Positions 20,435 to 31,009 are shown, numbered from the stretch's first letter. The stretch is DNA of 64,000 nucleotides from Agapetus fuscipes (GCA_951799405.1 OX637342.1:806001-870000), one strand, 5' to 3'. Program-made: numbers and translations. The notes: generated from the letters alone by a model not told the origin.

Positions 20435-20634
20435 CACAATATTATGATGATGTTTATAATGATACAATTTTTTTATGGAAGAATTTTTTTACAACAATAT
20501 TTCATCTGTATTCCCAAAATTCAAATATTTTCAGGGCCCCACCTCTGGTGCAAGGGAGTGTGAAATAAGCCACCCAATCTGGGTCAAAAACATTTCGGTA
20601 GAGGCAGCCCTGTCTAATGTAAACCTGTACTCCA

Positions 20635-20745
20635 AGTATAAAATTACACATTTAAACTCAACCAGAGCGTTCACCAAAAACTGTATACAAATGAAACTTG
20701 CGTCTCTGGTGAGAGTTTGAATTTTCAAGTACTTTTTGCTAAAAG
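20635..20745. mobile_element. Family L copy
   Basis: AAACTCAACCAGAGCGTTCA and GCGTCTCTGGTGAGAGTTTG correspond to family L. The right inverted end is weak. Confidence 0.5.
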
Positions 20746-21035
20746 CTGTATGTGAGTAAAAACGCATTTTTTTTTGTACTGGATAATGTAAAACTGGCAT
20801 TCTCATAACACATTTTGGCAGCGAGTCTTTTCAGCCTGAAAATTTCAAAGAATAAATGTGAACAAAAGCTGAAATACATTTTTCCTGCAATGCTTACATA
20901 TTCGTTTACGCTGTGTGAATAGTTGAAGATTTTCTTGTGAAAAAAATTCTTGGGTTTTCTTTTGTTTTCTGTGAGAAGCAGCTCATTTTGTGGTCCTCTT
21001 TTGCGTCTTTATTTAACTTGCGTGTGACCGACATG

Positions 21036-21205
21036 CAATAATAATAATAATGCAAGAATTTTATAGAGCCTTTTCATGACTCTTGGTCATCCCAAAGGCG
21101 CTTGCTCATATGAGCGCGCGAACAGGTGGGTCTTCAACCCCTTCCTAAAAGTGCTCTCCAGATCCATTTCGCGCAGGTCATCTGGGAGGCCGTTTCAGTT
21201 AGTAT
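21036..21205 (-). pseudogene. L2-like LINE C-terminus plus 3' hairpin
   Basis: The (ATA)n tail is followed by GAGCCTTTTCATGACTCTTG and CCAAAGGCGC (3' hairpin). Read on the minus strand, the frame gives NGLPDDLREM and FRKGLKTHLFAR, the usual end of CR1/L2 ORF2. Confidence 0.7.
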
Positions 21206-21375
21206 AGATACTTTCTCAAGGAAGGTCGGCAAGAGTTGCAGGGCTAATGTTCATTTGAGATTGGGTTTTTTATACTGTAAGTCCACATGCAGCATGGGTA
21301 AGCGCGAAATTATGTGTGTCTGCTTGTGGGAATGCATTTAATATGAATCTCAATGATACATATCTTTGCAACTTA
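21206..21375 (+). repeat. Family A, head truncated
   Basis: It starts at CAAGGAAGGTCGGCAAGAGT and ends at CTTTGCAACTTAGATTTAGA. It joins the L2-like fragment directly. Confidence 0.88.
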
Positions 21376-21778
21376 GATTTAGATATATTATCTTAAATTT
21401 TATTTGATAAGCATACTGGTAAATAGTTATATTTTAAATTTTATTATGAACAGGTGCTTGCTGCGGATACAATAATTATTACGTTCATACATTTTACTAG
21501 TATAAACAGGACACCGCGGGTAATTTAAATTCTAAATTTAAAGGCATTATCCAACATAAATTTCGTTATTTCTGTACACACTGAATGTATTAAATTTATG
21601 AATAATAAAAATGTAGCCTCAAGCCTGTCATATAACAAAAGCATCTAAAAATACACAATCAATTATCCTAAGGAATTACTTGAAGCTTTGTTTTATTTTC
21701 GTCTACTCCACAATTAGGTTATGAAGTAGCCTTTGATTTAAAACAGTTGTTCTCAATGTTTTTAATATTGTTACAAAC
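21376..21778. other. No feature seen
   Basis: AT-rich sequence without recognisable repeats or coding signal. Confidence 0.5.
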
Positions 21779-22036
21779 TCGCTCCCCCAGTCTTGTTTGC
21801 CGTAAATACCAATTCTATCAAATGTGATTTTTTAATGCAGTTGTCTTAAGAATCAAATTCTACACATCCTGAGCTAATAAAAAACGTAAAACTCGATAAT
21901 GTGAGAGTTGTTTTAAATATATTTTTAAATAAATTTCCTGTTTTCATAAGACACATTGGTCCAGTACACATGCAAACATTTCTCATGTGAAATTAGCTCA
22001 ATGGTCTATACGGCAAACAAGAACTAAGACAGCAAA
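21779..22036 (+). mobile_element. MITE C, full length
   Basis: Starts TCGCTCCCCCAGTCTTGTTT, ends GGCAAACAAGAACTAAGACA. It belongs to the same subfamily as the copy at 33831 (TTTGCCGTAAA, TGCAGTTGTCTTA). Confidence 0.85.
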
Positions 22037-22042
22037 CTATCA

Positions 22043-22282
22043 GTGCTTTTCTTAGACATTTTGGTCGTACGTTGAGCCCACTGTTTGACAAACAAATGAT
22101 GCCAGGGCTGGAAGACTCATCACCACGGTAATTCTAACATACCGAATATCGGTAATATTCCTATGAAGACTAATTAGCTGTTCACTTGCGACCATCTTGG
22201 ATTGACAGGTCTTAATACAAATGCATCATTAGTTTGTCAAAGCGTGGGCTCAACGGACGACTAAAATTTCTAAGAATAGCAC
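22043..22282. mobile_element. Family N element, 60-bp inverted repeats, with FB1 sequence inside
   Basis: Bases 22043-22102 and 22223-22282 are inverted repeats (outer end GTGCTTTTCTTAGA, inner end AAATGATGC). The centre (about 22103-22215) is a truncated copy of the hairpin element at 473-640, in the opposite orientation. Confidence 0.75.
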
Positions 22283-22284
22283 CG

Positions 22285-22590
22285 TATGAGTTTGTATGTA
22301 CAAATTGTACACGTATCTAGGTACGTGCGCTTAAGCACGATGGTGTGTGTCGGACAATCTGGAACTTCTATAATGGTGAAAATTCCATTATATAATGTGT
22401 AAAAATCTAGAACATGCAAGAATCGTCACTTTCGTACCTATATATACGAGCCGCGATGGTGCAGCGAGGCAGAGACGCTTGAAAAATTATGATGCAAAGT
22501 CGATAGAGCTAGAGAAGTACAGTGTAACTGTATATTGTGCAAAATAAATCATGTTAAATAAACATATCGTAGTTCAATTAAAAATAAACC
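22285..22590 (+). mobile_element. Family Q, LTR-like element (copy 1)
   Basis: This is about 280-300 bp shared with 59290-59580. It contains CACGTATCTAGGTACGTGC, a TATA-like CCTATATATACGAGCC and a polyadenylation-like GCAAAATAAAT near the end. That order suggests a solo LTR or similar promoter-bearing unit. No primer site or coding region is seen. Confidence 0.45.
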
Positions 22591-22634
22591 CAGTATAAAC
22601 ATAGCAATATAGACCCCAAGAGGTATATAACGAT

Positions 22635-22818
22635 GAATTGAGGGTATACAAAACGAAAAACAGGTGAACGTTACGTTAACAACTTACAAATCATATAGTG
22701 TAACTTCTTGCCGCGTTTTCCCAAAAGGAATCGCACGTGGTGATCGGAACATACTTATGTCTACAGGTAAGGGGCCGGCCTTACGCCAACCACTTCAGTT
22801 GAAGTGCCTTAGATCCTA
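22635..22818 (-). mobile_element. SINE F, 3' half
   Basis: TATAGTGTAACTTCTTGCCG, TCTACAGGTAAGGGGCCGGC and AACCACTTCAGTTGAAGTGC in minus orientation. The tRNA-like head is absent. Confidence 0.7.
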
Positions 22819-22940
22819 ACCTCAAATAAAAATAAACCCTACAACATTGCGACCTTCCGTGAAACAGGGGGGACATTGGCAACGTGAACCATTTTTTTGC
22901 AATATTGGTGGTCAGCCTCATACCTACTTATAAGTCAATT
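22819..22940 (-). repeat. Family A, head half
   Basis: CTCAAATAAAAATAAACCCT, GAAACAGGGGGGACATTGGC and CATACCTACTTATAAGTCAA. It lies next to another copy in the same orientation. Confidence 0.82.
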
Positions 22941-22942
22941 AA

Positions 22943-23195
22943 ATCTAATCTTATCTATGTTGCAAAGATATGTAACATTAGGGATTCACATTAAATGCAT
23001 TATCACAAGCAGACTCGTACAAATTCGCACTTGCACATGCCGCATGTGAACCTGCAACATAAAAACCAAAATCTCAAGTGCACATACACCCTGCTACTCT
23101 TGCCGTCCTTCCCTGAAACAGGGGTGACATTGGCATTGCGAAACATTTTCTACAGCATGGGTGGTCAGCCGCATACCAACCTATAAGTCAAGGAA
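22943..23195 (-). repeat. Family A, full length
   Basis: AATCTAATCTTATCTATGTT to CCTATAAGTCAAGGAA, with CACATGCCGCATGTG as a perfect palindrome (one central base). Together with the previous copy it forms a direct head-to-tail pair. Confidence 0.92.
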
Positions 23196-23234
23196 ATAAT
23201 ATATTATTAGTTTTAAACAGATCAGATTATAAAT

Positions 23235-23300
23235 TACAATCCTGTACCTCTGTCGACCTTTCTCAGAAAAGAGGGTGGTCAGCCGCATGCCAACTAGCGG
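23235..23300 (-). repeat. Family A fragment
   Basis: CTCTGTCGACCTTTCTCAGA and GGTGGTCAGCCGCATGCCAA remain. Confidence 0.6.
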
Positions 23301-23534
23301 GACACGAGGCTTAAAAGTTTGGCAAGCATTGATTGAGAATGAGTTATTGTGTATAAGCCGGGTGGTCGGTCAGGGAATCCAGGAGTTGTATCCTAGTAGT
23401 TCCAAATTGTTCCAATTATCTTGTCGTGATGCGGGATGTAATAAAATCATTAACTTGGTCCAATTGTTGCTCATGGACCACACGTGCACATAGTTTGTTC
23501 CAAAATCACTAACCAAGTATAAAACCTTACTTTA

Positions 23535-23645
23535 ACTTAACCCTACCGCAGCATTCACTAACAAATATACAGAAATTATAACGTTCACGTGAGGTGCTGT
23601 TTGAGTTTTCATACATTTATATAAAACTCTAAGCTTGCGACTTGG
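23535..23645. mobile_element. Family L copy, diverged
   Basis: AACTTAACCCTACCGCAGCA, AACGTTCACGTGAGGTGCTG and TTTGAGTTTTCATACATTTA keep the family order. Confidence 0.5.
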
Positions 23646-23910
23646 GGTGGGTTTGGTCCTGTGGGTAATTAGTTCCCATAATAATACAAACGAGATCTCA
23701 ATCACGTTTTGGGTGGTTTAAAATTTTGTGGCTTAGTTTATATGTTCTAAAATTGTATGCTATAATAAACGATATATCATTTTACTGTCAAATCAAATAA
23801 AAATTGTTTGAGATGCAATTTTAAAATAGAATTACGGTCAATAGACATTTTATACATAAAATTCATAAACTGATTTTACTAACACGTCGTTGTAGGTCTT
23901 AGCGTTTCTA

Positions 23911-24024
23911 TTTGAAGATAGGGTGAAATAAAACATGGCGGCGTATCAACAGCTGATTATTTTTCAATGAAACAACGATCAGCTGTTCACGCACCACCAT
24001 GTTTTATTCCGTCCTATCTTCAAA
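23911..24024. mobile_element. Family P hairpin, best copy
   Basis: The left arm TTTGAAGATAGGGTGAAATA with AAAACATGGCGGCG and CAACAGCTGAT pairs with a right arm carrying ATCAGCTG, CCATGTTTTATTCCGTCC and TATCTTCAAA. Arms are about 47 bp and the loop about 20. Confidence 0.75.
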
Positions 24025-24078
24025 AAGGTACCAACGGCCGTCGAGACCTCCACCCCTGGCTCATTGCGCCCGAACTCA

Positions 24079-24207
24079 TAATACTAATAATATTAGGATG
24101 ATTGATTTGGTCAGCGCTGTTTTTGTGTGTATCACACCTCAAGAGCCCTCTGCAAGATTGGTTGTCGCTGTAGAAAGCGCCAATTCTCAAGCAATACTCA
24201 GTTGGGG
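24079..24207 (-). mobile_element. SINE B, 3' part, split by an RTE insertion
   Basis: TTAGGATGATTGATTTGGTC, GCTGTTTTTGTGTGTATCAC and TTCTCAAGCAATACTCAG. The copy continues after the insertion at 24942. Confidence 0.85.
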
Positions 24208-24941
24208 TGTAGTCAGTGGGGGCAATGCTCGTTACGGAGACAAAAAAAGTGGGGCTCCTTATCAACGGCGAAAAAACAAAAATCATGACAAATCTCATCC
24301 TGGGTGGTAAGATAGTCATCGACAGCCGACCAATAGAAGAGGTCCATGATTATAAATACCTTGGTCATAATATTGCAGTTTCTAGAGACAACCAAACGAT
24401 TGAACTGCAAAGGAGGATCTCTCTAGGATGGGCGGCCTATGGCAGTCTTAAGAAGTTCTTCACCAGCAACATCCCCCAATGCCTGAAACGGAAAATGTAC
24501 GACCAGTGTGTCCTGCCAGTTATGACTTACGGAGCAGAGACACTAACTCTCACCAAAATGACTATCAGGAAACTCCGTGTAGCACAACGAAAGCACGAAA
24601 GAGCTATGCTACACATAAGACTGTCAGATCGGATACGAAATACCGAAATACGTAGAAGATCGGGAGTTACTGACATAGTCAAAAGAGTGGCAAAGCAGAA
24701 GTGGTCGTGGGCAGGGCATGTAGCCAGATTTAGCGAGCAAAGATGGACGAAAAGAGTGGTAGAATGGAGACCTCGTGAAGACAAAAGAACAAGAGGAAGA
24801 CCTCTTACACGATGGTCAGATGATATCAAAAGAGTTGCTGGTGACTGGATGCAGAGAGCCCAGAACAGAGACGCCTGGAGAGATATGGGGGAGGCCTATG
24901 TCCAGCAGTGGATAAGAAGTGGCTGAATAAGAAGAAAGAAG
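24208..24941 (+). pseudogene. 5'-truncated RTE-type LINE, 236-aa open frame
   Basis: The frame from 24216 to 24926 encodes the C-terminal third of an RTE-clade reverse transcriptase: KVGLLINGEKTK, YKYLGHNI, LPVMTYGAETLTLTK, WAGHVARF and the terminal GRPLTRWSDD...GEAYVQQW. Palm-domain catalytic aspartates are upstream of the truncation. A purine-rich AAGAAGAAAGAAG ends it. The 12-bp direct repeat ACTCARTTGGGG flanks it at 24196-24207 and 24942-24953. The frame is undamaged, so insertion is recent. Confidence 0.9.
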
Positions 24942-25122
24942 ACTCAATTGGGGTAAGGCTGGATGAAGCTTTAGTTACCGGTCTTTAGTAAAGGTATATG
25001 AATTTGTCACCCAGCGCAGAGCACATTTAAAAAAAAAAAAGGTATGTTTTTCGTACTCCGCTGGGATTCAAATCCATAACCTTGCATTTCAGAAGCGTTA
25101 ACCACTAGACTACGGACCGGTA
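24942..25122 (-). mobile_element. SINE B, 5' part after the RTE insertion
   Basis: GGGTAAGGCTGGATGAAGCT, GGTCTTTAGTAAAGGTATAT and the inverted tRNA-like head (GGGATTCAAATCC, then TTAACCACTAGACTACGGAC). No 5S unit follows. Confidence 0.85.
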
Positions 25123-25619
25123 ATGTTTTATAGCATGTCTTACAGGGGGTAACTTATGTACATATTATGGTATTGGGTTATACCGCCTTAATACAGTCCG
25201 TAAAAATGAATGATTTGATCTTGTGAATAATAAATAAGAACCACTTATTATCCAATAAGTATTAGATAACAATATTTAATCAACTTATCGAATAGCCATT
25301 TGTTATTATCTTTACGTAATTTTTCGGTGAAAATAAGATAAAAAGAAAATAAATGGAAATGAAAATCATTATTCATATAATGGGAAATGAGGTATTATGC
25401 GTCAACCCATGAAATTAATTAATGTTTATTAAAAAGAAATATTACATGATTTTAATAAAAAATTAATGTCATTTTCTTCTTTCACGATATTAATTCACAA
25501 TAATTACTTCATTGATCATTTATTTCATACTATTTATATTTATTTTATTCAGGGGATGGTAACTTTATTGCTCCGTTTTTTTTAAGTGAAAATGATGCAA
25601 TGCTACTTATATTATTCAT
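25123..25619. other. No feature seen
   Basis: AT-rich and unrecognised on both strands. Confidence 0.5.
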
Positions 25620-25750
25620 TGGTAATCTCAAATGAACATAAGTCCTGCAACTCTCGCCTACCTTCACTTTAAGTCAGGACATTAGCAAAGTAATCCTACT
25701 TTCTAGTGAATGCAGTGGTCAGCTTCATACCAACCTAAATGTCGAAGGCA
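25620..25750 (-). repeat. Family A, head half, diverged
   Basis: TCTCAAATGAACATAAGTCC, TGCAACTCTCGCC and GTCAGCTTCATACCAACC are recognisable. The CCCTG/CAGGG stem is lost. Confidence 0.75.
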
Positions 25751-25844
25751 ATTACAACGCATTATGTATTTTTGACTAAAAAACACAAATAAATTCAATA
25801 AATCTGATTATTAATTTTAACGATTAAAAATAAAAAAATAAAAA

Positions 25845-25925
25845 TAACTACCAACATTGCAGATCAAATGTTTTTTCCGGCACTTCTGTATTTTTTCATT
25901 TCATCCAGAATACGTCCGCAATTAT
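25845..25925 (-). pseudogene. Family E LINE fragment
   Basis: CAACATTGCAGATCAAATG, CGGCACTTCTGTAT and TTTCATTTCATCCAGAATAC match the E fragment at 4685-4760. Confidence 0.45.
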
Positions 25926-26291
25926 ATTGTAACATTGGTTTCAAATACAAAAAGCTTCAAAGAATGAAACAGTCACAAAGCTCCTACATAATATGTATAA
26001 AAGCTATTGGGTATTTACAAAAACAGGATTTACTATTGTAGTAGGACATAATACACAAAATAAGTAGTCATGCACATGTCGTATGTGTGTTATCTGGATA
26101 TCTCCCATCTCTAGTACATTCAATAAAATCTGGAGTAAAAAAAGCATTGCCATTGATCTGTGGTGATGACAATGTCATAGACTACGCGTCTCAGATTTTC
26201 AACATTCTAGTAGTTCAGGATAAATTAAAACTCTTCTGTAACAGTTCTATAAATTGTATTTTTTATATCATTCATATTTCTTATCTGTAAA
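25926..26291. other. No supported gene
   Basis: A 67-aa frame at 26087 (motif LVHSIKSGVKKALPLICGDD) is not recognised. Confidence 0.35.
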
Positions 26292-26495
26292 AAATGGTTC
26301 ACTTTGCCAATGTCCCCCCTGTTTCAGGGAATGTCGGCAAGAGTTGCAGGGCTTATGTTTATTTGAGGTTTGGATTTTATTTGTAAGTGCACAATCAGCA
26401 TTTGTAAGCGTTAACTGCACGTGTTTGTTTGTGGGCATACATCTGAGAGCTTTGAATGAATATATCCTTGCAACTTAGATTATAGATAGATTATA
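26292..26495 (+). repeat. Family A, nearly full
   Basis: ATGGTTCACTTTGCCAATGT to TTGCAACTTAGATTATAGAT. It is close to the 17640 copy (CATACATCTGAGAGC shared). Confidence 0.9.
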
Positions 26496-26639
26496 GATTC
26501 GATCTGTGCTTCGAGTAAAAATTTATCGGCTCATGGAACCTGAAATGAAGACGTACAGCTATATTTTTACGTTCTAGGCGGGTTTTGTTGTTGGGTGTTG
26601 ATCTATCGATAAAAATATAGCTTAATTAGATTGGAAAAT

Positions 26640-26812
26640 TGTGAAAGAATAGGATATATTGGGTGGATGTAAAAGAAAAAATGCATAAAAATGTGCTGAA
26701 TAAGTTTGAACTTTAAGAGTTTAGCAATAATAGGAAGAAATGGATGTAATTCTGCAAGTTCTCCTATAGACATCCTCTAGCGGAATTGAGGTAGAATTAC
26801 AGATTCAAATAC
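26640..26812 (+). pseudogene. Family E LINE fragment, decayed
   Basis: GTGAAAGAATAGGATATATT, AGGAAGAAATGGATGTAATT, CCTCTAGCGGAATTGAGGTA and AGAATTACAG follow the E 3' order. Confidence 0.6.
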
Positions 26813-26925
26813 TTAATTTATTTAAGTATTTTTTTCTATGTAAGTTATGAATTAAACGATTCATTAAACTACAGAACAACTCAATGAAATTGTGAAGCAA
26901 GTTCAGATATAATATTCTTCGGTGT

Positions 26926-27190
26926 TATGGCCGAGGGTGCCAAGTGGGCTGATCTTTGTAGCGTGTTTGGAATAGAACAAAGTTGGTTCAATCCCCGCCT
27001 GGGTCATTTGATCATAACTTTGACCCGGGTTCAGCAGATTTTATTGGGTAATTACTAACTAATAATTCATTCAAATAAACAAAAATAAATTATGAATTGA
27101 TAATATTAATACCTGATTCTGGCCAGGCAGAATAGATTGGTGGAATTCATTCCTCTTCACAAATCTATTTAAAAAAAAAAACAAAAAAAC
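26926..27190 (+). mobile_element. SINE I copy
   Basis: The tRNA-like head has GTTATGGCCGAGGGTGCCAA (A box) and TTGGTTCAATCCCCGCCTG (B box). It is followed by CTTTGACCCGGGTTCAGCAG and CATTCCTCTTCACAAATCTA, and an A-rich tail. Two other copies are at 30761 and 55254. Confidence 0.8.
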
Positions 27191-27750
27191 TTTACACTAC
27201 ACAACGTATCTCTGTGTTTTCACATCTTTTTCCGTCGATATAACGTTACATCGTATCACATTTGTATTAAACATAATTCAGGAAATCTTTAAATAAATAC
27301 ACGGTGTATGTTTCAGCTACAAACTCACGTACAACTGCAGCGCATTGTCGTGTCCTTCTCAAGGATCCCGATAACGATCAGTTTATTTTATTGATGTATA
27401 TCATTTCGGGATTTAAAAAAAACACACACACACACCATTGTATCGGCTTTTAAGTTGAAATGCATTGCCGGCTCTCTTTTTGTCCCTTTCACGTCGCTTA
27501 CAATGAGCATAATGGCGAATGAGACACCCGATCTTTGCTAATAATCCATGAGCTTGAGGGCTTTTTGTATGGACCGCTTCTGCACGATTGCGCGCGCAGC
27601 CGAGCGCCATTTTGGGCATGTGATGTCTAAAGAAGAAGCTTGGGAAAAGGTAAGAAGAAAAAGCAAAATCTCCTCCTTTTAAAGAAGCTATATAGGTTTT
27701 TTACGAATGTTGTCTTCGTCTTAAAATGTATCTTTGATGTGATGATGATG
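27191..27750. other. No supported gene; CA repeat at 27420-27436
   Basis: A moderately GC-rich part (27470-27620) contains opposing open frames of about 70 aa without recognisable domains. Confidence 0.4.
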
Positions 27751-28045
27751 ATGATGAATGATTTCTTTCCTGTGGCGCCTTTTAATTGTCCAGGACCATC
27801 TCAAGGGCGCCATGGCTTCTGGAGAAAAGCAGTGTCTTCAGTCCCTTTCTGAAGGTGGTGGTAGGCTGGTTCGCTCGAACACCGACGGGCAAATTGTTCC
27901 AGGCAACCAGCCCGGCCACTGCAAAGCTCCTGTCTGCAAAATTTGATGTGTTCGCTCTTTTGGGCACTATGACCTTGTTGACAGCAGGTCGTTTTGAAGG
28001 CGTATCTCTCATCACAAATAGATCCGCAAGTCAATGCTACCTCTG
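27751..28045 (-). pseudogene. L2/CR1-like reverse transcriptase C-terminus and 3' end
   Basis: On the minus strand the frame 28015 to 27782 reads FADRSFAVAGLVAWNNLPVG, then TTFRKGLKTLLFSRSHG, the CR1/L2 terminal signature. The 3' hairpin GGCGCCTTTTAATTGTCCAG with CAAGGGCGCC and a (GAT)n tail follow. The copy is truncated before the palm domain. Confidence 0.85.
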
Positions 28046-28569
28046 AGGGGGAAAAATTACTAGAAATTGTGTGCACGTAGAATTTGCAACTTAGATACAA
28101 ATACATGTTTTTGTAGGAAAAATAAGGCTTTTTTTTATGTATGGGTATACAATTATTTAACTTGTACTATTCTGGTCCAAAGGACACCAAATTAAATCTG
28201 AATAGAAGCCATTCTGTACCAAACAATATAAAACCACAAAAAATGTTGATCCATCCACTCTATAATAACAGACATACAGGTAGGTACATGATAATTACGT
28301 GGATTGTTAAAACAACAGACCCTGTTTTTTTGTTAAAACAGTTTTTTTTTGTTTTTTTGTCTAATTACCTAAATAGGTAATAAAAAGATCCCACGTCAAT
28401 AAACCTGTAATAAATTAATTATTATTCGTTTATTTCAAAATTATTACCCCTTTTTTTGAAACATGAAACTATTTGAATAATAAAAATACATAGGTACATC
28501 AATAACATAATGATTTGTGTGTGTAGGTAAAACATTTACTTTTCATAAAAAATAGACATTGTAAAATAC
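28046..28569. other. No feature seen
   Basis: AT-rich with T runs. The 79-aa frame at 28141 is unrecognised. Confidence 0.45.
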
Positions 28570-28725
28570 ATCACTCTCGATAATGACCTGAGTATTGAAG
28601 GTTGAAAGTGCTCGAGATATAAAATATTATTGTAAAAATTAAACTACGTTGAAAGATTTTTTTTTTTTTTTTTAAATAAAATGAATTTTCACTGTGTGAA
28701 TACACAAACCCTACAAAATCTATTG
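28570..28725 (+). repeat. Family K copy
   Basis: CTCTCGATAATGACCTGAGT, GAAGGTTGAAAGTGCTCGAG and, after a T run, AAATGAATTTTCACTGTGTG. The stem ACCT/AGGT replaces GAC/GTC of other copies. Confidence 0.55.
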
Positions 28726-28799
28726 TAAAATAAGTTGTTTTGAGACTGTATAGTTCAAAATAAGACAAGGCTAAAACATTGAAGGAAGAATTTTTGGAT

Positions 28800-28932
28800 G
28801 GCGATCCAGAGATGGCCCAAGAACTTCGTACTCCTAGGACTTGAAGCGGCTCATGGATGTCTCCTTCTATTCACAGCTGAAGAAGATTCCGACCAGCAGA
28901 GACAAATGGCTAGCACAACAAGGCACTGCAAA
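28800..28932 (+). pseudogene. L2/CR1-like LINE C-terminal fragment
   Basis: The frame reads FVLLGLEAAHGCLLLFTAEE and QQRQMASTTRHC. It is collinear with the minus-strand copy at 31680-31800 (GLEAAHGCLVLFAAREDGNQ). Confidence 0.65.
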
Positions 28933-29300
28933 TTTATAAGTAGGTGCACTTGCAGCATTTGTAAACGTGTTCTTACACTTGTGCGTTTGTAGGCATGAAT
29001 TTAATATTTATTTTTTTATTGATATAAGTAAAACCTATTTTTATTTATATTTTTTTATTTATTAATATTCCTCTTCAAAAATACAGATAATTATACACAT
29101 TTTCAAAAAAACTTAAAAGAGAAACCCAAATAGGCATAGTCTGTGCGTGGGTATACAAATATGATAAAAGTAAAAGTAAAGTTTGAAAAATTAACACATA
29201 GTTTTATTTTCATATTTTTTTGAGTATGGGACTGTATTCGTCCTCTAAATTTTTAATGTGAATATAATTATCTTTGCAACTTAAATTATAAATTAATCAT
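28933..29300 (+). repeat. Family A, middle and tail, split by AT-rich DNA
   Basis: GTAGGTGCACTTGCAGCATT and GTTTGTAGGCATGAATTTAA lie at 28938-29010. The tail (TATCTTTGCAACTTAAATTA) lies at 29268-29290. The 250 bases between are AT-rich and may be a separate insertion. Confidence 0.6.
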
Positions 29301-29707
29301 AGAGCTGTATATATTATATTCCTACAGCGAATGGGATGAAGACTAGATGCACCTTCCCGATAGGGTAATTTTTCAACGCGTTTTTTATTTACCTATTCAC
29401 ACGCATGTAATAAAAACCATCGTATACTTATTACAATATCAAGTAGTGCCTGGTACATGGAGTCTAGCATACATGTACTCGTATATGAAATTATACATAA
29501 TAAGTAATTTGCATACAATAAAACACAATTAGATTTCACGGTCGTTAATTTTGTGTATTCGGCCCCTAGATAATGCTAGAATTTGGTGGTATAATGTATG
29601 ATAAACAAAGCTACCAACGGTCGGTAGCTGCGAAGATAGAAATAAGCTTTTATATATAGTGTAACCTGTATAACTGAGAAAAGTTCTACATCTAGCTTCT
29701 ATAATAA
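29301..29707. other. No feature seen
   Basis: AT-rich; open frames on both strands lack domains. Confidence 0.45.
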
Positions 29708-29768
29708 CTAAGTTACACAGATATACTAACTTTAACGATTCATTAAATGCTTGCCCACAATCCTGTAC

Positions 29769-30447
29769 TCTTAGTACGAGTTGCAAAACTTGAGTATAGT
29801 AAAGTTTACTGTAACTGTAACTGTAACTCTGTCGCCATTCCGCTAGGGGTGGCCAGAGCCTCTGCAGAGTTGCCTCCATTTTTTCCTATCCTGACATACC
29901 TCTTTCAATTCCTTCATATCCATCACCTTTTTCATGCATTTTCTTCTTTTACGCTCACTTTGTATACCCCATTCTTTCACAATCTCCTCAATCTGATCAC
30001 TCCATACTTTTCTCGGTCGTCCCTTCCCTCTTTTTCCTTTCACACTTTATTTGTATACATACTTTGTCAGTCTATCATCTTTCATTCTTTCCACATGCCC
30101 AAACCATCTCATCACATTCTTTTGTACTTTAACTTTCACATCCTCTTTCAAATTACATTCTTTTTTTACCCATTCATTCCTAACTTTATCCCTCAAAGTT
30201 TTTCCTGTCATACCTACTTCTCAAATGCTTCATTTCCACCGTACATACTTAACTCGGAAAGTAGTAAAGAGTGTTTTTCCCAAAATCTGCCGTTTTTGTT
30301 TCTTACTGTTTATGGTCTTAGTAAAAGAGTTAGATTGATGAAGAAAATCAAGTTCAAAAAAAAAAAAACGGCAGATTTTGGGGAAAACCACTCTTTAATA
30401 CTTTCCGTAAACTTTACTTTACTCAAGTTTTCCAACTCGTACTCAAG
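29769..30447. mobile_element. MITE D copy carrying a nested LINE E fragment
   Basis: Outer ends TCTTAGTACGAGTTGCAAAA and the inverse (TTTTCCAACTCGTACTCAAG) are flanked by GTAC on both sides (29765-29768, 30448-30451). Without the E insertion (29810-30255) the element is about 233 bp, as in the copy at 44858. Confidence 0.88.
29810..30255 (-). pseudogene. Family E LINE, 3' part, nested in MITE D
   Basis: On the minus strand the frame reads KGKRGKGRPRKVWSDQIEEI, VKEW, then KCMKKVMDMKELKEV...KKWRQL, the C-terminal end of a LINE reverse transcriptase. The 3' end has CAGAGGCTCTGGCCACCCCT and a (TTACAG)n-type tail, seen here as TGTAACTGTAACTGTAACTC. A 238-aa plus-strand frame over it is antisense and not a gene. 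Confidence 0.85.
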
Positions 30448-30760
30448 GTACAGACACGTTTAAGTTTGCGTATACTCACTATCGGTAACTTGAGCCTTTG
30501 ATGAATTGCTTGTAACTATTTTTCTAGCCTAACATGCTTCTTTTCTATTTTACGTCATGCTCCCTATTTTTCTATCCTTTTTTTCCACTTTTGTATTTCA
30601 CATGAACTTTGTTAAGCATGCTTTTGCAGAATGGTTGCATTGTCTTTGTTTTGTATTGCATAGAACGATGTTAACAAATTTTGAGAAAAAGAAGATGTTA
30701 TCCTTTGAAGCCTGAACTCCCACTTTAAAGAAAACCTTTTTTTATTGTATATTAATTATG

Positions 30761-31009
30761 TCGGGGTTATAGCCGCGGGGGCCAAGAGGGCTGATCTTTC
30801 TAGCGTGTTTCGAATGGAACAACGTTGGTTCGATCCCCGCTTGGGTCACTTGACTGTAACTTTGACCCTGGTTCAACAGATGTTATTGGGTAATTATTAT
30901 TTAATAATTCATTAATAATAAACAATAATGAATTATTAAATGATGATATTAATACCTGTTTCTGGCCAGGCAGAATAGGTTGGTGAATTGCATTCCTCTT
31001 CACAAATCT

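Larger units (their letters stand above)
29708..30478 (-). repeat. Family A copy interrupted by MITE D
   Basis: The left part (CTAAGTTACACAGATATACT, GATTCATTAAATGCTTGCCC) ends at GTAC at 29768. The right part (CAGACACGTTTAAGTTTGCG) resumes after the second GTAC at 30451. Confidence 0.75.

Noticed and set aside
24020..24319. 99-aa minus frame and overlapping plus frames at 24 kb
   Set aside because: They lie across the SINE B/RTE junction and are shadows of these elements.
29747..30463. 238-aa open frame on the plus strand
   Set aside because: It lies antisense to LINE E and runs through MITE D; its S/F/H-rich composition comes from the reverse of a lysine-rich coding sequence.
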